Translations under genes and position numbers: made by a program
NCBI GenBank assembly: GCA_947179485.1
Contig: OX359245.1
Coordinates: 44,379,067 to 44,443,066 of the forward strand
Length of the DNA stretch: 64,000 bases
From: Allacma fusca
Taxonomy: Eukaryota; Arthropoda; Collembola; Symphypleona; Sminthuridae
Direction: 5' to 3'
The notes under the pieces: generated by a model
What the model was told of the DNA's origin: nothing
The model's input: only the letters and a program-made list of their open reading frames with translations
The model's database searches: none
Shown: piece after piece, positions 1-13,700 of the stretch
How positions within the stretch are numbered: position 1 is the stretch's first letter
How the letters are laid out: the number at the start of each line of letters is the position of its first letter

Positions 1-454
1 GGGATATTTTAAATCGTTCAGTACCTCCCAGCAGTGACATAAGATTCAGCATTAAAATTCGGAAAAGTTCTTTCAGGAAGATTTACAAAAATCAAATCCC
101 TACAGGGAGGTCGAATACTAAAGTGTTTAGCAAACCGACAACCATGCTTGTGTGGTAATTATCTATGAGAGTTAAAGTTCAACGGTTTTTTATTTGATGA
201 TTAGAAGCAAGTAATAATTTATATATATTTATCATGAACTTTAAGTGTTTAAATAGAAACTAATTGTAAGTGTACAACATGAGTGAATAAGTAACCGAAA
301 TCGTTAAAGAATTAAATCAGAGTGAAGATGACAGGAGAAAGACCACAGGCCAGTGAAGAAATCACAATTACAGCCATTTCACTTACTGTGATTAGATTCA
401 TAAACTCTCCTGCATTTTGAGTCTGTTTACTCAAACGTTTAGGGCTATCAATAA

Positions 455-690
455 GATTAACATACGGGCGATTGCAATACCTGAAAGTCAAGTGCGGGTT
501 CAGGTTCGGGTCGGATCCGAATTTCAGGTAATTTTTCAATTTCGGGTATTCTAGTTATTCCCGACGAAAAATACCTGACAAGTATTTGCCCGTATCCGAC
601 TGAGCAAGTTCGGGTCGAAGAAAATTTTTACCTGAAATATCAGGTTCGGGTCGGGTTCAGGTGCGGATCCTAATTTTTTAATACCTGAAA
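455..690. repeat. Degenerate GGGTTC-type hexamer island
   Basis: A roughly 235-bp island is dense in CGGGTTC, CAGGTTCGGGT and TACCTGAA motifs in both orientations, unlike the AT-rich flanks. AATACCTGAAAG occurs near both edges (about 476 and 679), so it may be a small non-autonomous element whose internal sequence is made of its terminal motif. No target duplication was identified. Bases 1-454 and 691-1048 show no gene I can support. Confidence 0.4.
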
Positions 691-1048
691 GCATCTCTGA
701 GTCCTAGTTTTAATAATTACATAAACGTACCATTTGTTTCTGTTTTGTGACATTGAGATTTAAGCGATTGTACCCCCTAAAAATATTTATTCCCTGTTCT
801 TAGTTGCTGGGTTCGAAGTTGAAGATGAACTATGAATGTTCTACTTGGCTACCTGGTATTTTAATTATTATATAAATTCCATGATTAAATTATTCGCCCA
901 CTATGAAGGGGGTGGAAAATATTTTCTACGGGTTAAGATCTGTTATTTTAGTTTGCCTTACCATATGTTCTTGTAGTTTCACAATTACAGTGCTTGATTT
1001 TTTGTACAAAATAAATCTCTTATACAATTGTTTTACTTTGGGTTTATA

Positions 1049-4000
1049 GGTGGCATTTGTAATGACCGATTCGGGAGCAAACATGGTCAAGGCATTCCAG
1101 TCTCTTAAAAATACAACAAATGAACTAAACACGGTTACTAATTCTGACGAGAGTGATAGCTCAAGCGATGTGGAGGAATTATCAAATACCGAGGATGCTG
1201 CCATATTGTTCTGTGAAGATGATTCCGAAGATGATTCAATTAGTGAAATTGATATAGATTCTTCCCCAGAAATTACAGAAAAATTGACAGATATTTTCAA
1301 TGAAACAACACAGCATTTACGATGTACGGCTCACCAGCTGCAATTAGCCATAAATGACGCAATGAAGGACACACACGTCGCGGAGTTTTTGGACTACATA
1401 AATTCCGTGATTCATTTCTTCAATACCAATGGCGTTTACCTGTCAAAGTTAAGAGATTCTGTTGGAAAAGGGTTGTTAAAAAAATCGTCGACGCGGTGGA
1501 ATTACTGGGTGGATGCCTTACACACACATGCATCACAGAGGTACTATACAACTGGCGTAACTCTTGTAATTGCCCTTTACCTACATAGACATGGTGGTGG
1601 AAAATTGATGCTTTTGTTTTAAAGAAACAAAATTGTTAGTCCAAATTTCTTTCAGAATTGCTTTTTACCAAAATTGTGATATTTATATTGTGGCAATTGT
1701 CCCTTTGTGGTATAGTGGAAATAATCGCTTTATAGTAGTAACGAGTAAACAAATTTTGCCCCCCTCACGATTTCTGAATTTCCAACAAAACATGTTCGCA
1801 CATACTCTGAGTAAACTACTTAACGGTACACTGGTTATCTCAAAACTCCTTTGCAATTTTAAAAAATGACCAAAAAGTCAATTTAAGATTCAAAATTGGA
1901 AATTCTAAATATAATTTAATATGGAGAATGGAAATGACAATACCTTCACAAATATGTTCCATTTGCCCGTAATTTGCTGCTTCTTCTGAAAATACTAATA
2001 ATCTAAATGGGTACGAACAAAAACTAAAAATTGACAAATTGAAGGTTAACACCAGTGCTGCAATTATTTTATCACTGTACAATACATTCTTGCAATGTTT
2101 GTCACAGCTGTAACTGTGCGCAGTTCCAGTGGGCATATATTGCTGGAGTTTGGAGTTACACGTGGTGATACCTATCATGATATGTGGGATTGCTGTTTGA
2201 AATTGAAGAAAATGGCAGCAGTAAACATTGGATTCAGTCTAACAAAGTATGGACTTTATCACATAGTTGCAATTTTTCAAACCTGTCTCAAGAAAACTGA
2301 CCTGAGCCTTATGATTTGTACAATATTCGTGACCTGTTAGCGTCCAACATATTGTGGTTGATTTTGTTCCATTTAATCATACGCACCTAAGAACCGGGTA
2401 TTTACGAGATTCTTTGTTTAAAAAAATGCCTTCAAGTTGCCGATTCGAAAATTTTTTGTTGCAATGTATGTAACTAAATAAGGACAAATTCGTAAAATCT
2501 GGAAACATTTAATTTCCTAGTTGCCAAACTGAACAAAAATTGGCCAATACGCTTTTTAAAATATTAGTTTGTTCGTCACTTCGGAAAATTTTCCATAACT
2601 GGGACCTAGCATCTAAAATGTTGTATGCTTCACAATTACTTGCGAACATTTTTTAAATCAGAAAAGTGACAAAAAAATGAGTTCCAATATACATACAGAG
2701 TCCAAAATACAGTTATAGGAAATTCATTGTTCGTTGAAATAGATCCCCACAAAATCTAGTAAGAATAGGGCGTTGGAAGCAAAATTATTAAAAGTGGATA
2801 ATATGCGTGACATATTGGGCTACCAGATTAACAGCATTTCCTGTCAAATGATGTAATGCCTCATAGCCCGTAAATTTTATTATGTACTTGATTGGATTTT
2901 CCGGTTTTCTAAAGGGCTGATTTCCGGATTTTGTAGTGTTTGCTTAATCATACAACTGAAATATTTACAGAAAATGACGACAAAGTCAGCGTTTCCAAAT
3001 ATCTAGGAAGCAATTCTAGAACAAAATTTACTACACCACAAGTAGTAAATTCCGTAAACACTATTTAAATTTGAAAAGATAGTAGAGAGACGGTCGTAAA
3101 ATCTCCCTGATTTCGTGTAATTATATCATCACTTAGAACTGGACACGTAAATATCAGGAAATGTTGTGTGAAATGTGGAATACGGTTCTATGCTAACGAT
3201 ACACAGATCAAGTATACTTTTCACACACACATATGCTTACAGGTGGGTATTTAAATGGTTTTCAGAATCTATTCCAGCAGCTAAATAATTTTAACGTTCA
3301 TTACTGTCACTGTTGATCCTTAAATTGGTAACTTTGAACCTATATGTAAAAATAAAACCATAAAACACCATTTAGCTGATTAGTGCGTTCCCAGATGAAG
3401 TGGCAGATTACTGGGAAGTGGAAGGTATTGTACGTGAAGATTTAAATTCCCCATTCTAAATGCCAAAAAAAGTTTTAGGTTTTAGATTTAAAAAAAAATT
3501 GAATGTAAAAGTTTTTTAAAAACTGGAACGGATTTTTCAAATGGTAGGTGATCCTCAAAGTAGTAATCAGATATGAGCAAACTATGTTTGGTGGAATCTC
3601 AAAAATCTGGAGGGGGCGTCAAAATATATTCACTTTTTACTAATGCTTAGTAATGCAAAATATTCCCTTTCGAGAACAAGAGGGCGTAAGGACATTAGAC
3701 AACCGTTAGTATTAATTAAATCTCTATTTATTGAAGTTGAGTATTTTTGTTTCAATTATAAAATTGTTTCTAGGAAAATGTCTTTGAAGCAGTAAAATCA
3801 TTGGTTGACCACGCCCACGCCCATTTCAAGTATCAGCGGAAACAAAAATTGCCAAGGTTGCTAACTAAAGCAGATTTCAAGAAGATGCAAGAATTGATTA
3901 ATATTTTGGAGCCATTTGCAGATCTAACGGATGTACTTCAGGGAGACAAAATTACGTCATCCATTTTAATTGCAAGTTTGGTAACTAAATTGAAGGGTAA

Positions 4001-5515
4001 GATACTGATTGCAGGGTGCAACCACATGTTAACTCCATTAGCGACAAGACGTATATCAGTAGGAAGCAAATTACCATTATTTAATTTGACAAAATGTTTT
4101 TTCAAATCTTTTCACCACTCTGTTTCACGAATTCTCGACTCAGCGGTCACGGAAGTGGAGCAAGTATTTCAATATTCCGTTAAATTGTTCAATTGTTAAG
4201 TTAATATTTTGGTAACTGAAATGTTAATTTTAAAACCTTTTAATCGCAAACGCTAGGCAGGATTTAAAAATATCGCAGAATCTTTTAGGATTAGAACGCA
4301 ATCTGCTATAAAGTACATTTTGGAGACTACATTATTTGACTAATGCAGTTCACTATGCTTTGATACAGAATAGTTTTACTCAAACGGTTAAATTTACACT
4401 AGGGGTGACAACTTACTATTCAAAACTAGTCAAAAGCTATCTTTCTTCTCGGATAGTCTCCAAATTTTCAATTTGTAGATCTAAGAGACATATTTCCAAA
4501 AACAATTAAATTACCTACAACGCCTAAAATGTATTTTGAAGAATAATTTAGTAAATTAGTGCGCAATTAAAGGAAAAATGAAATACTTTTATATAAAAAT
4601 TGGATTTGATCTACTTTCTTGTCCGCTGTATCAGGTTTTTCCGCTGGTCGTTTGAATTTGAAAAAATACTCTATTGCAACTTATCGCTTTTGGCTAAACC
4701 GCTTTTTATGAACTGGAGAGTAAGTAATGTCTTGGTACCCTGTAAAAACATAATCATCATGTAATGTATTTTAATGAAACAATTAAAAGGTTTTTCTGGT
4801 CTGATACAGCACTGCGAGCAATTGAAACAAAGAATTTTGTAAACCTAAAGAGTGAAATATTGAGCGGTGTTCGTATTAGATTTTCCACTATGTTTATAAC
4901 ACCAGAGTATGTTCTTGCATCAGCATTGGATCCCCGAACAAAGCTCAACGTTTTTAAGCTACAAGGTCGTTCAGACATTGTCTAATATTCCAATTTATTC
5001 TTATTATATCCTTATAAGACAACAATTCTGCTGATGTTTTTTTCTTTCCAAAACAATAGTGGGTCTGTAACATGAGCTCGCTACTCTATTTTTTAATTTA
5101 TAGACACGGGTGGCCTTATTCTACCTACTTATTCTGAAGCTAAAAGCATCTGCAACAAGGTATTAGGTAGTGCGGTTGTCGCTCAAAATAATGACATATT
5201 GGATCCTTTACCTAGTGCCGATTTTCTCGAGGCTATTAATATGGAAGTTGACCAACAGGAGAAAGAAAATACTGAAGCAATACCCTTTAGTGAATTTGAA
5301 GCCTATCTCACCGAGAGTGTTATTCCTGCGTCCTGAGACATACTTCAGTATTGGAAAGAGACAGAGATTAAGTTTCCATCTTTGGCAACCATGCAAAATT
5401 ATATCTCGCCATTCCGGCAACAAGTGGAAGTGTGGAGCGACTATTCTCTGAACTATCAGCAATAGGAAGAGCACATCGCGCATCAATTAAACCACCCCAG
5501 TTTGAAATGTTGGTG
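1049..5515 (+). pseudogene. Decayed hAT-superfamily transposase gene (ZBED-like), several exons
   Basis: Four blocks of hAT transposase homology run in order on the plus strand. Block 1 (1049 to about 1545) follows a TTTATAG acceptor. It encodes MTDSGANMVKAF, then an acidic Asp/Ser-rich insert, then LRCTAHQLQLAINDAM and SSTRWNYW, which are the typical RNase-H-like core motifs. Block 2 (3775 to about 4190) encodes the helical part with RLLTKADFKKMQELINILEPF. Block 3 is at 4764-4985 and contains TPEYVLASALDPRTK. Block 4 (5101-5515) is the hATC dimerisation region with LAIPATSGSVERLFSE. Block 4 has an in-frame TGA near 5335 and a one-frame shift near 5400, so this copy is not translatable as it stands. 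About 2.2 kb of AT-rich sequence (1623-3770) separates blocks 1 and 2, either an intron or later insertion; I recognise nothing in it. The N-terminal BED finger and the TIRs were not found. It could be a former domesticated gene rather than a transposon copy. Confidence 0.8.
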
Positions 5516-6867
5516 ATGTTTTCGGAATCAAATCAGACCTGAACGTAGAGGACCAATGTATTTTTAAGAATGCAATTGGTCATTATGAATCCTGGGATAT
5601 ATTCCACACATTATTTTTATATTTAAACATCCATTTTCCCAAAACGTTTCTTATTATTGATTAAAAAATATTTTGGTATGAAGCCCCATTTTCTTGGAAA
5701 AATTTGATTCCGAACTTCTATTAAAGTTGCAGAAAACTAATTAATAGATTGGTAATTGTTGATTGGGCTAAAATCTGTAATATATTTTTGTATTGAAGTT
5801 GTACGTGTATTGTTTCTCATTTGCAAGTCGTTTGATGCAAATAAACTTGTGGTAAATAATTAACATGCGTAATAATTAACACGCACAATAATTAACTGCA
5901 GGTATGTTTTAAAATCAAAAACATTTGAACTAAACGAGACAGTACATTTCACTTTACGTGTTTTCAAGAAACCAAAAAAAATTACGTTGTACTTATGAAA
6001 ATGAAATTTTTGTATGCTGCTAATCCAAATGAAAAATGTTTTATAAAAAATACAATGTGACTAGGGGAATTGACTAGACTTGACTAGGGAACGAGCTGCA
6101 GCATCAAGACTAGGACTAGACTTGACTATTGCTGCTTAAGCATACGGCTGACTTGACTTGACTAGACTAGTTGCGATTCGAAACTTTAAAGAATAGACTA
6201 GACTTGACTAGGTAGCCTGGCGGGCAGCAGTGCAAATTTATATGTCAGCTGTCTGCGGTTATAGTGCACTCTCTTCATAGCTATCACATGGCTCTCCTAT
6301 AAAAATGACAGTGTACATATGTAAATAAATAAAAACAAATGTGCAAATCTACAATCAAGGTCTCGGAAAAGTCCGTGAAGAGTGAAGAGTGTCGTAGGAG
6401 GTTTATTTAACGTTTATTTGCGTTTCAGCCAAAACCGTAACTTCCACAATATTTCTCTCTGAATCAAAAATGTCGTAATTTTTGGAAATAATTTCTTTAC
6501 ACGAATCATGTTCTACGAGAAGTAATTAATTACAAATACACAATCAACAATGAAGTGCATCCTCGTGCTGAAGTTACCATACTTCAGCATAGAATTTTAA
6601 TTTTTTTGTCTCCAATTCTCAATTTTGTTAATTAAATGAAGTATTAAAATATTTATTTACCTTCTTTGCCTTTGTTCCTTTAATGCTTTGAAATAGGGTG
6701 GATATAATAATTATTACTACTGCTGCCATAATTATTATTGAGAGTAGTTAGTTACGAATATATAATATTTCATATTGAGTCCAAAAGTGCCGTTTCGGTC
6801 CACAAATATAGTTCGTTATAATTGTGAGAGGTAATTCTTAGTGACACGTGACAAGGGGTCACTGACA
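5516..6867. other. Intergenic, with GACTAGACTT repeat cluster at 6055-6225
   Basis: No gene is visible. At 6055-6225 the motif GACTAGACTTGACTAGG is repeated many times in degenerate form. The cluster stops at GGGCAGCAGTG (about 6224), the same end sequence seen at 25270-25280. That suggests a small non-autonomous TIR element ending in CACTGCTGCCC. The remainder is AT-rich and featureless; the FBXO9 promoter must lie near its right end, but no motif stands out. Confidence 0.45.
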
Positions 6868-9164
6868 ATGGTAAATTAATGAAGATTAATTAATAATGTA
6901 TTATGTTTGAGGTATTTATTTGTAAAGGTGAAAGGGAGATAGTAATAATGATTTTGATTTTTATAATTTGACAGAGCAAAGGTAAAGCGGATCCGGATTT
7001 GGAGAGTTTCCGGAAGGAATGGAAATTAGAGTTGGGATTGGAGGCAGGGTCCAGTTCTGGACTTGATTCGTTTGAGACGGACATGCCGGAGGAGGAAGAG
7101 TCCTTGGAAGATGAGGAGGATGAGACTGGACATGAGGAGAATGATATTGAGTCCCAAGCTCATGATTTATTTTTACAAGGGGTCAACTGCGAGAAGACGG
7201 GTCATTTCTACGATGCCATTAGATTTTACAAGAAGGCCTTGAATTTGGTCCCGGACATTGAGCACCGGGTCTGTCAGCAGCAACTGGCTGGGAGTGCGGA
7301 GAAGCAGGCCCAGAGGAAGGATAAAAGTAAGGAAGTAAATACGCTTGAGGATGAGGAGCTCCTGACGGATGAGGAGGAGGACTTGAAGCTGAGGTTCCTT
7401 CTGGAGATTGAGGCCAAGGGATGGAGATGGTTTGAGAAGGCAAGGCCTGATGAGCGGGCTCACTTCCGAGACTTGCCAGAAGAAGTTATTAAGTATATTT
7501 TGAGGTGTGTGTGTGAATGTTATTTATGTAAGTTTGTAATTGGGAAGGGTTTTGAATAATTTGTAATCATATTTAATGAGGGGTTTATTTGTGTTGAAGA
7601 TGGATTGTTTCAACGGATTTGGATGCAAGGAGTTTGGATGTTCTGTCCTGCGTCTCCAAGGGGTTCTATGTTGTTTGCCGGGATAATCAGCTGTGGCAAA
7701 AGATTTGTGAAAGGTTGGATTTAAACAGATTTTTACCGTTAGAAATTCATGTTGGCAGAGTCTCAGCTGTCGTTTCCAATTTACTGACGTAATATTTCCG
7801 CCACGTGCTCGGGCTGTTATATTTGGGCTGGAATTTATGGATTTATTGAGATTCAGTCTTTGTAAGAGTCTTGTGTATGTATTTCGAACCACTCGGCGAC
7901 ACAGCCAGTAGGGAAATTTTAAATGTACTTGTGGAAACAATGAGTATAATATTCGAATTAGTACCTGTCTCACGGATGCAACAAACTTGCACCCGGTCCC
8001 GAACACAACCCCATATTTAGGGTTTAGAATTGATAGAACCTACATGCTTTCCCAAAATTGCGGGTGCCAAAAATTTGAACCCACACCCTATATTTTTTTT
8101 TAGTTTCTTCACCCAAACCCACACCTGAATTTAAAAAAATTGTGGATTCGTACCAGGTACCAAATCAATTGAACCCGAACACGGTCCTGGGTTTAACCAT
8201 AATCAATCCAATTCTAATGTATTATTGATTTTTATGATTTAGGATTTGGGGTAGCTGTCATGCGTTCCAGACAGAGAGTGAGTTCTCAACATACAGAGAA
8301 ATGTTCCTTACCAGGTCCAGAGTTCGTTTTGATGGATGCTACATTAGTAAGATTACTTACATACGTTCTGGAGAAAATTCTTTTCAAGATCAGTCGTACC
8401 GGTGGGTTCTGTTAATTTTAGTAATTTATCCTATGGTGACGAGATTATATTAGAGTAATAAATATTCATTTCAAGAATGCAACAATAGGACAGTGAAGTT
8501 GATTGAAGTTTGCCTAAATAATATGTATGTTCAATCAGCTAATTATTTTAGTGTAGAATTGATGATGTTGACAATTACGTTACAGTTTATTGTGGAATTC
8601 ATTATTTTGTACATTTAAATTGGTTTCAGTGGAATCCATTTTTATTATAAATAGCAAGCTTTCGAACAACAACTGTGTTTTGTGGAATTCATTAATTATT
8701 TGTATTTTGTGCGTATCCATAGGCCCTGGCATCTAGTCGAATACTACCGATACATCTTCTTTACGCCACACGGTCAATTTTTCTTCCTCACCACGTCCGA
8801 ACACCCTCAAAGTACAATTCCGCATTTGAGGGACCCGGTCCACCAAACCAAATTCAATAACCTACTAATAGGTCATTATTCCCTGGAGGATCACCTGATC
8901 TACGGTGAGTGCTGGAACCCCAATAAACTCCGCCTGAAAAACAAAAATGGGGGAAATGTGACCTACAACCTTGTTATGCAAGTCCTACATCTGAAAAAGT
9001 GCTTTAATAATGGGTTACTCTGGATGCAGTACTATGTTAACATTGAAAATCCCGATGGGAGTATCCTCAAGAATGAATTTGACATTGAGCAAGTCAAGTT
9101 CCCTAATTTTGTCTTTTCCCGAGTCAAGAGCTTCACAAGGGAAGCTCAAAGAGTTCTTGTTTGA
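6868..9164 (+). CDS. FBXO9: F-box only protein 9 (FBXO9), five exons, complete
   Basis: FBXO9 is the substrate-recognition subunit of an SCF (Skp1-Cullin1-F-box) ubiquitin ligase. My splice model is 6868-6870, 6975-7504, 7600-7713, 8243-8401 and 8723-9164. All junctions are GT-AG and the total is 1248 nt, exactly in frame, giving 415 aa, close to the roughly 450 aa of vertebrate FBXO9. The order is: an [11 protein letters not shown] motif near the N terminus, an acidic stretch, a TPR-like helical repeat ([20 protein letters not shown], about residues 50-90), the F-box (about residues 160-210: [20 protein letters not shown] then LWQKICER), and the C-terminal FBXO9 domain with [19 protein letters not shown]. 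The start is an inference: the ATG would be the last three bases of a mostly untranslated first exon (ACAATG|GTAAAT). An AATAAA lies near 9310. Duplicated block A begins in the 3' flank at about 9228. Confidence 0.9.
7975..8220. repeat. GAACCC/ACCCG-rich island in FBXO9 intron 3
   Basis: The intron between 7714 and 8242 contains a degenerate short-motif island with ACCCGGTCCCGAACAC, GAACCCACACC, ACCCAAACCC and GAACCCGAACACGGTCC. It has the same character as the islands at 455-690 and 28230-30055. No TIR or target duplication was resolved. Confidence 0.35.
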
Positions 9165-10653
9165 AGACTATCAATTGATAAAATTGCTAACACTAGTATG
9201 CAAAATGTATTAATTTGTCTGTACTAAATCATGTAGATATGTACTTACACCTTAACATTATTGGACTGATCAGTGCTTCTTGTTAATGTCTATGAAACTT
9301 CTATACGGCAATAAAATGTGGAATGAACTTGTGATAAACAAAGTTATCTTTGTCACTCATTACGCAGAACAATTCATTGTCAGACTTCTTTATTCTTGAA
9401 GGGTAAAATTTTCATGCAGTTAAGCTCACCTTGATGAATAAGTTACTCCTGAGTTGGTGTGTTTCTCGAAGTTACAGTAGTTAAACGGATTGAGTATGGA
9501 GAAAACCATTAGGTACTTATGTGCAGACGTGCATGACTGTAGTAAATGTACTTCCCACCTTGTGTTGGCGTGGATTCTTCACTTTTCTTTTTAATACAAA
9601 CGAGCATTTTTTATTATGAGAATGAAATTAATAATCATTCGTAAAAACATATGCTACTCTATGGACTCCCAGGGTGTAAATGTTGTAAGGGATAAGGCTA
9701 AATCGTTCCTTAATAAATATATTTACCAATCTATAGGCTTGCTAAGATGTATCGGATTTGTTTACAATAGTAACCATGTCATTGGTGCCTTTGTTAACAT
9801 TTGTAACCTTTTTAGGTGTTAATAATTGTACTCGACTATGTGTTTACAAATAAATGCAGTCGACATGACATTTGTAGACATTTATCCGGTCGATAATAGC
9901 AATTTATTCTTTATTTTTTGAAATAAGTACAGGAAGCAGAAGCAGTATGATTTCTGTAGATTTCTAGAACCCGTAGAACAACAGGTCAGAGTTGGGTGTG
10001 AGGTATATTGTTAAGGGGAAACTAGGAAAAGGAATTCCCAGCGTGTGGGTGAGAGTCGTGGTAAGATGTTCTGTCAAGTAATTATAAATGTGTTGATGTT
10101 GACGATTAAACTTGTGCGTTAACCGAAAAATATTTCTACAACCTAGGAGAGAGATATTATGCTTATTAGAAAAGTTTCCTGATGCAATCAACCAATGCAT
10201 TATGTAAGTACACATGATCTTGTCTAAAAAATGAAGAAATTAACTCCTTTACAAAAGTTACGAAATAGTGACTATTAGTATTATTTCGTAAATTAAGTAT
10301 TAATGTATGTAGTGTCACTAATATAACCATTTTTTAAATTATGCATTATTTGACTACACATACGCAAATATATTTCACTTCAAGATTCTTGTTTCCACCA
10401 CTGCACTGATTACAAACCTCTTTCATTTTTATTAAACTAAACCAGTACGAAGTTACTACATTTCTTCCTATATTTGAGGCAACCTAAAAGAATTTTGAAG
10501 GACAAAGTAACTTGACGTTAAAATCCAAGTCATATTCTACCTAAACATACATACATCAAAATTTTAAGTCAAGCGTTTTCAATAATCGTGTAACCTGGTT
10601 TTTCAATATTGCAACCAGTTATGTTAGTGAGCATAGCACACGTTCTATACAAG

Positions 10654-10738
10654 ACTAGAGTAAAGCCACCGCCTGCGTCGGTGGATGTGTTGGGAGGCGT
10701 TTCTCAAATACGAAGCAGGCTAGTGGCTTTACTCTAGT
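10654..10738 (-). repeat. Helitron 3' terminus: hairpin inside a perfect 16-bp inverted repeat
   Basis: ACTAGAGTAAAGCCAC at 10654-10669 is matched perfectly by its reverse complement at 10723-10738. Within the outer arm, 10666-10684 forms the terminal hairpin (CCACCG, 7-nt loop, CGGTGG). As a result both strands of this 85-bp segment show a CTAG/T end. A related hairpin with GCCACCGCCCGCGTCGG occurs in the Helitron remnant near 36982. Confidence 0.85.
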
Positions 10739-10747
10739 GGTATCCTA

Positions 10748-13700
10748 TTACAACACTTCTTTAAATACACAATTGTTTGTGTATGTACCTTCACCTTTGC
10801 CCATTATTTCGCCTTGTTCGGCAGTATCAGCTACAACTACCTTGATATTTTCTTTATTCTTGCCTCTCGAAAAAGCCACATACAATTGGCCATGTGAAAA
10901 AACAGGTTTTGGCAAATAAATACCAACTTTATCAAAACTTTGACCTTGAGATTTGTTAATTGTCATCGCAAAGCTTACTCTAACAGGAAATTGTCTTCTC
11001 TTTAATATAAATGGATAATCACCATCACTGGAAGTAAGGGTAATCCGAGGAATAAATAACGCTTCGCCAGCAGCTCTACCAGTTAAAACTGTCGCGAGTA
11101 TTACATTTTCTTGTAGTTGACTAATAATAAGTCGGGTTCCATTGCACAAACCCCGTTTGGTATTAAGATTTCGTAAAAGCATTATAATGGCACCAACTTT
11201 AAGCTTCATAATATGATTTGGCATTCCAGCCGGCGTTAAAGTATGTAGATATTCAATTGGATAATAGCCAGAATCATCACTGGTTCCACAGTCGATTGAG
11301 TCGATACTTTTGAAAATTTTCTCGTCACCAGGAAGTAATTGAAGTACATCATTATTGATTTTATATGAATCTTCGTTTAGCGGGCATAAAATAGCTCGGT
11401 TGGCATATTCTTGTACGTTGTCAGTAGTAATGCCACCAAAAATTTCATTAATTAAGAGATTTGAGCTAATAAAATAATGGGGTATCTCAACAGTATCTGT
11501 CCACAGTCATATTTAATTCACCATTACCGAGTTTTAAAACCCAATTAGCAAAATCTGCGTCATTTCTTGCTCTCATATTAACCGAAAGCTTATAAGTTTT
11601 AAAACATCTCCAAACGGAGCTACTTTTTAAATTTGTTTGCACTGTCGAAACTCGATTTCCTCTCCGAACTACATTGAGGATTTGTCGAAAGTCTCCGCCT
11701 AAAATGATCAATTTTCCACCAAATGGCTTTGTGTTACCCATAATTTCCTGAAGGAGCTTATTAACTACATCAAGGCTGAACTTACTCACCATCGTACACT
11801 CATCCCAAATAATGACTTGGGATTTCCGAATTCGGTCGGCCTCTGACAAATGTGTTCGCAAATTTGACGTACTTTCACAATTAGCATTTAGTGGAATACC
11901 AAACTGAGAATGTGATGTTCTTCCACCCTTCAAAAGAGTTGCAGCAATACCTGTTGATGCAACAGCTATGGCTATATCTTGATAGCCATTGAATAAATTA
12001 CCTCGGACGTAATTCATTATCGTTTCATAAACAAACGTTTTTCCACTACCACCGGGTCCGTTTAAATGAATACAATTATCCTCAATTATTCCAGATCCAA
12101 TTTTTTGAAGAACTTTATCTACGACTAACTTTTGATCTACATTTAGTTTGTTGTAGTTACAATTATGTAAGTGTTTTTCCTCTTCGATGTTAAAAACTTC
12201 ATACATAGAAGATGTCATGTAGGTTTGAATTTCAGGAAGATTAAAATCCTTTCCTGATTTTCCGTGCAGCTTCAATACAATTTCTATATCTTGCAATGCC
12301 AACTGCTCAGAGACCGTGTCAGTGTTATTTCGTTTAAAATCTTCAATGAGGTGTTCTTTAAAATGATTATACATTTCTAATGTATTTGCTGGTGAGCCAA
12401 AGATACAAACAATCGCAAAGAGTTGTCTCAACTGTCTAGGCATTTGAAAGGACAGAGCCTCATTCATGCAATGATACCATTGTTCATCGCTTTCCAATAG
12501 ATTAAGCTTTATACATGCTTCCTTAAAACTTGTGTATGTAACTCCGTCGATTGTTCTCAAATGTTCAAAGGAAACAGCTCCCTTTTGATTTAAAAGTAGT
12601 AATTTAAGAGCATATCGCTCTAAGCTTGATGGTGACACATTGTACATTCTACCAATGACGTTTTTGTCAAACCCATTGACGCGGCGTTTCCAACGGCAAT
12701 TTTGCCACGTATAGTAGTTAGGGATTTCAGAATAATATAAAGTTCGAGCTAAGTCGTCCGATATATCTGCATTTATTTTAAAATACGCTAAAAGATTTGA
12801 ATCACGCATGTTTTCCAACGCTTGCTCTTCATCACCTGCCTGATACGTTAAAATCTGTTGATTGGGCTCGTGTACATTTAAACGTACGACTTTGTGAGAC
12901 TTGTCACCCATCCAAAATCCATAAATACGCCACATAGCCTCAGGGGCACTGACGTACCTCGCATTAATATGCTGGTCGATTTCATCAACTTTAAATGGTC
13001 CTTCGTTAACAACAATTTCGGCACAGTCATGCCCTTTATATATATATTTATATATGTATTTTACCGCTTGAACAGATGAACAAACCTCAACGTTTATATG
13101 ACAGTTATATTTTAGTAACAGAAACGGATTATGAGGCACCACATGCTGATTTGTAAAATAATTATCCCCTTTTTTAATTTTCAATCCATCATTGGGACGT
13201 CGGTATAAAGGAAATCCATCCACAGATGTATCTGTAAGTTCTTGGAAATCCTTTGGGAATTGCTTTTTGCATTTTCCATTGTCTTTGCAGGCTGACCCAC
13301 ATGGAACGTGTAGCATGTGTTGCTTTACAATTTCAAAAAGCCTTGGTTCAGATGTAGGATCTGGTATTCGCGCAGAAACAATATTATCTACCACATTTGC
13401 ATCCTTCAGATCCAAATCACCTCCAATCCAAAGTATATGAGCATGAGGGAGTCCTCTCTTTTGAAACTCGATAGTGTAACAAAACGCTTTACTTTTCCCA
13501 AATACATTAGACTTGTGGATGTCGTCAATTATTTCCTTCAATTTTAATCTAAACACTCGTGCCACCAAATCAGGTCGGTCTTGTGCATTTTGACCTGACA
13601 ATAAATTATCTTTTATTTCCGGCCAATTAGGATTGCACGTCACTGTGACAAACAAATCTGGTTTGCCAAATACTCTCACCATTGCCATAGCATCTTGATA

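Noticed and set aside
3061-3780. Possible additional hAT exon in the long gap
   Set aside because: No frame with transposase motifs could be read between about 1630 and 3775.
7173-7463. Two minus-strand frames in FBXO9 exon 2
   Set aside because: Antisense of the acidic/TPR region; the plus strand carries the conserved F-box gene.
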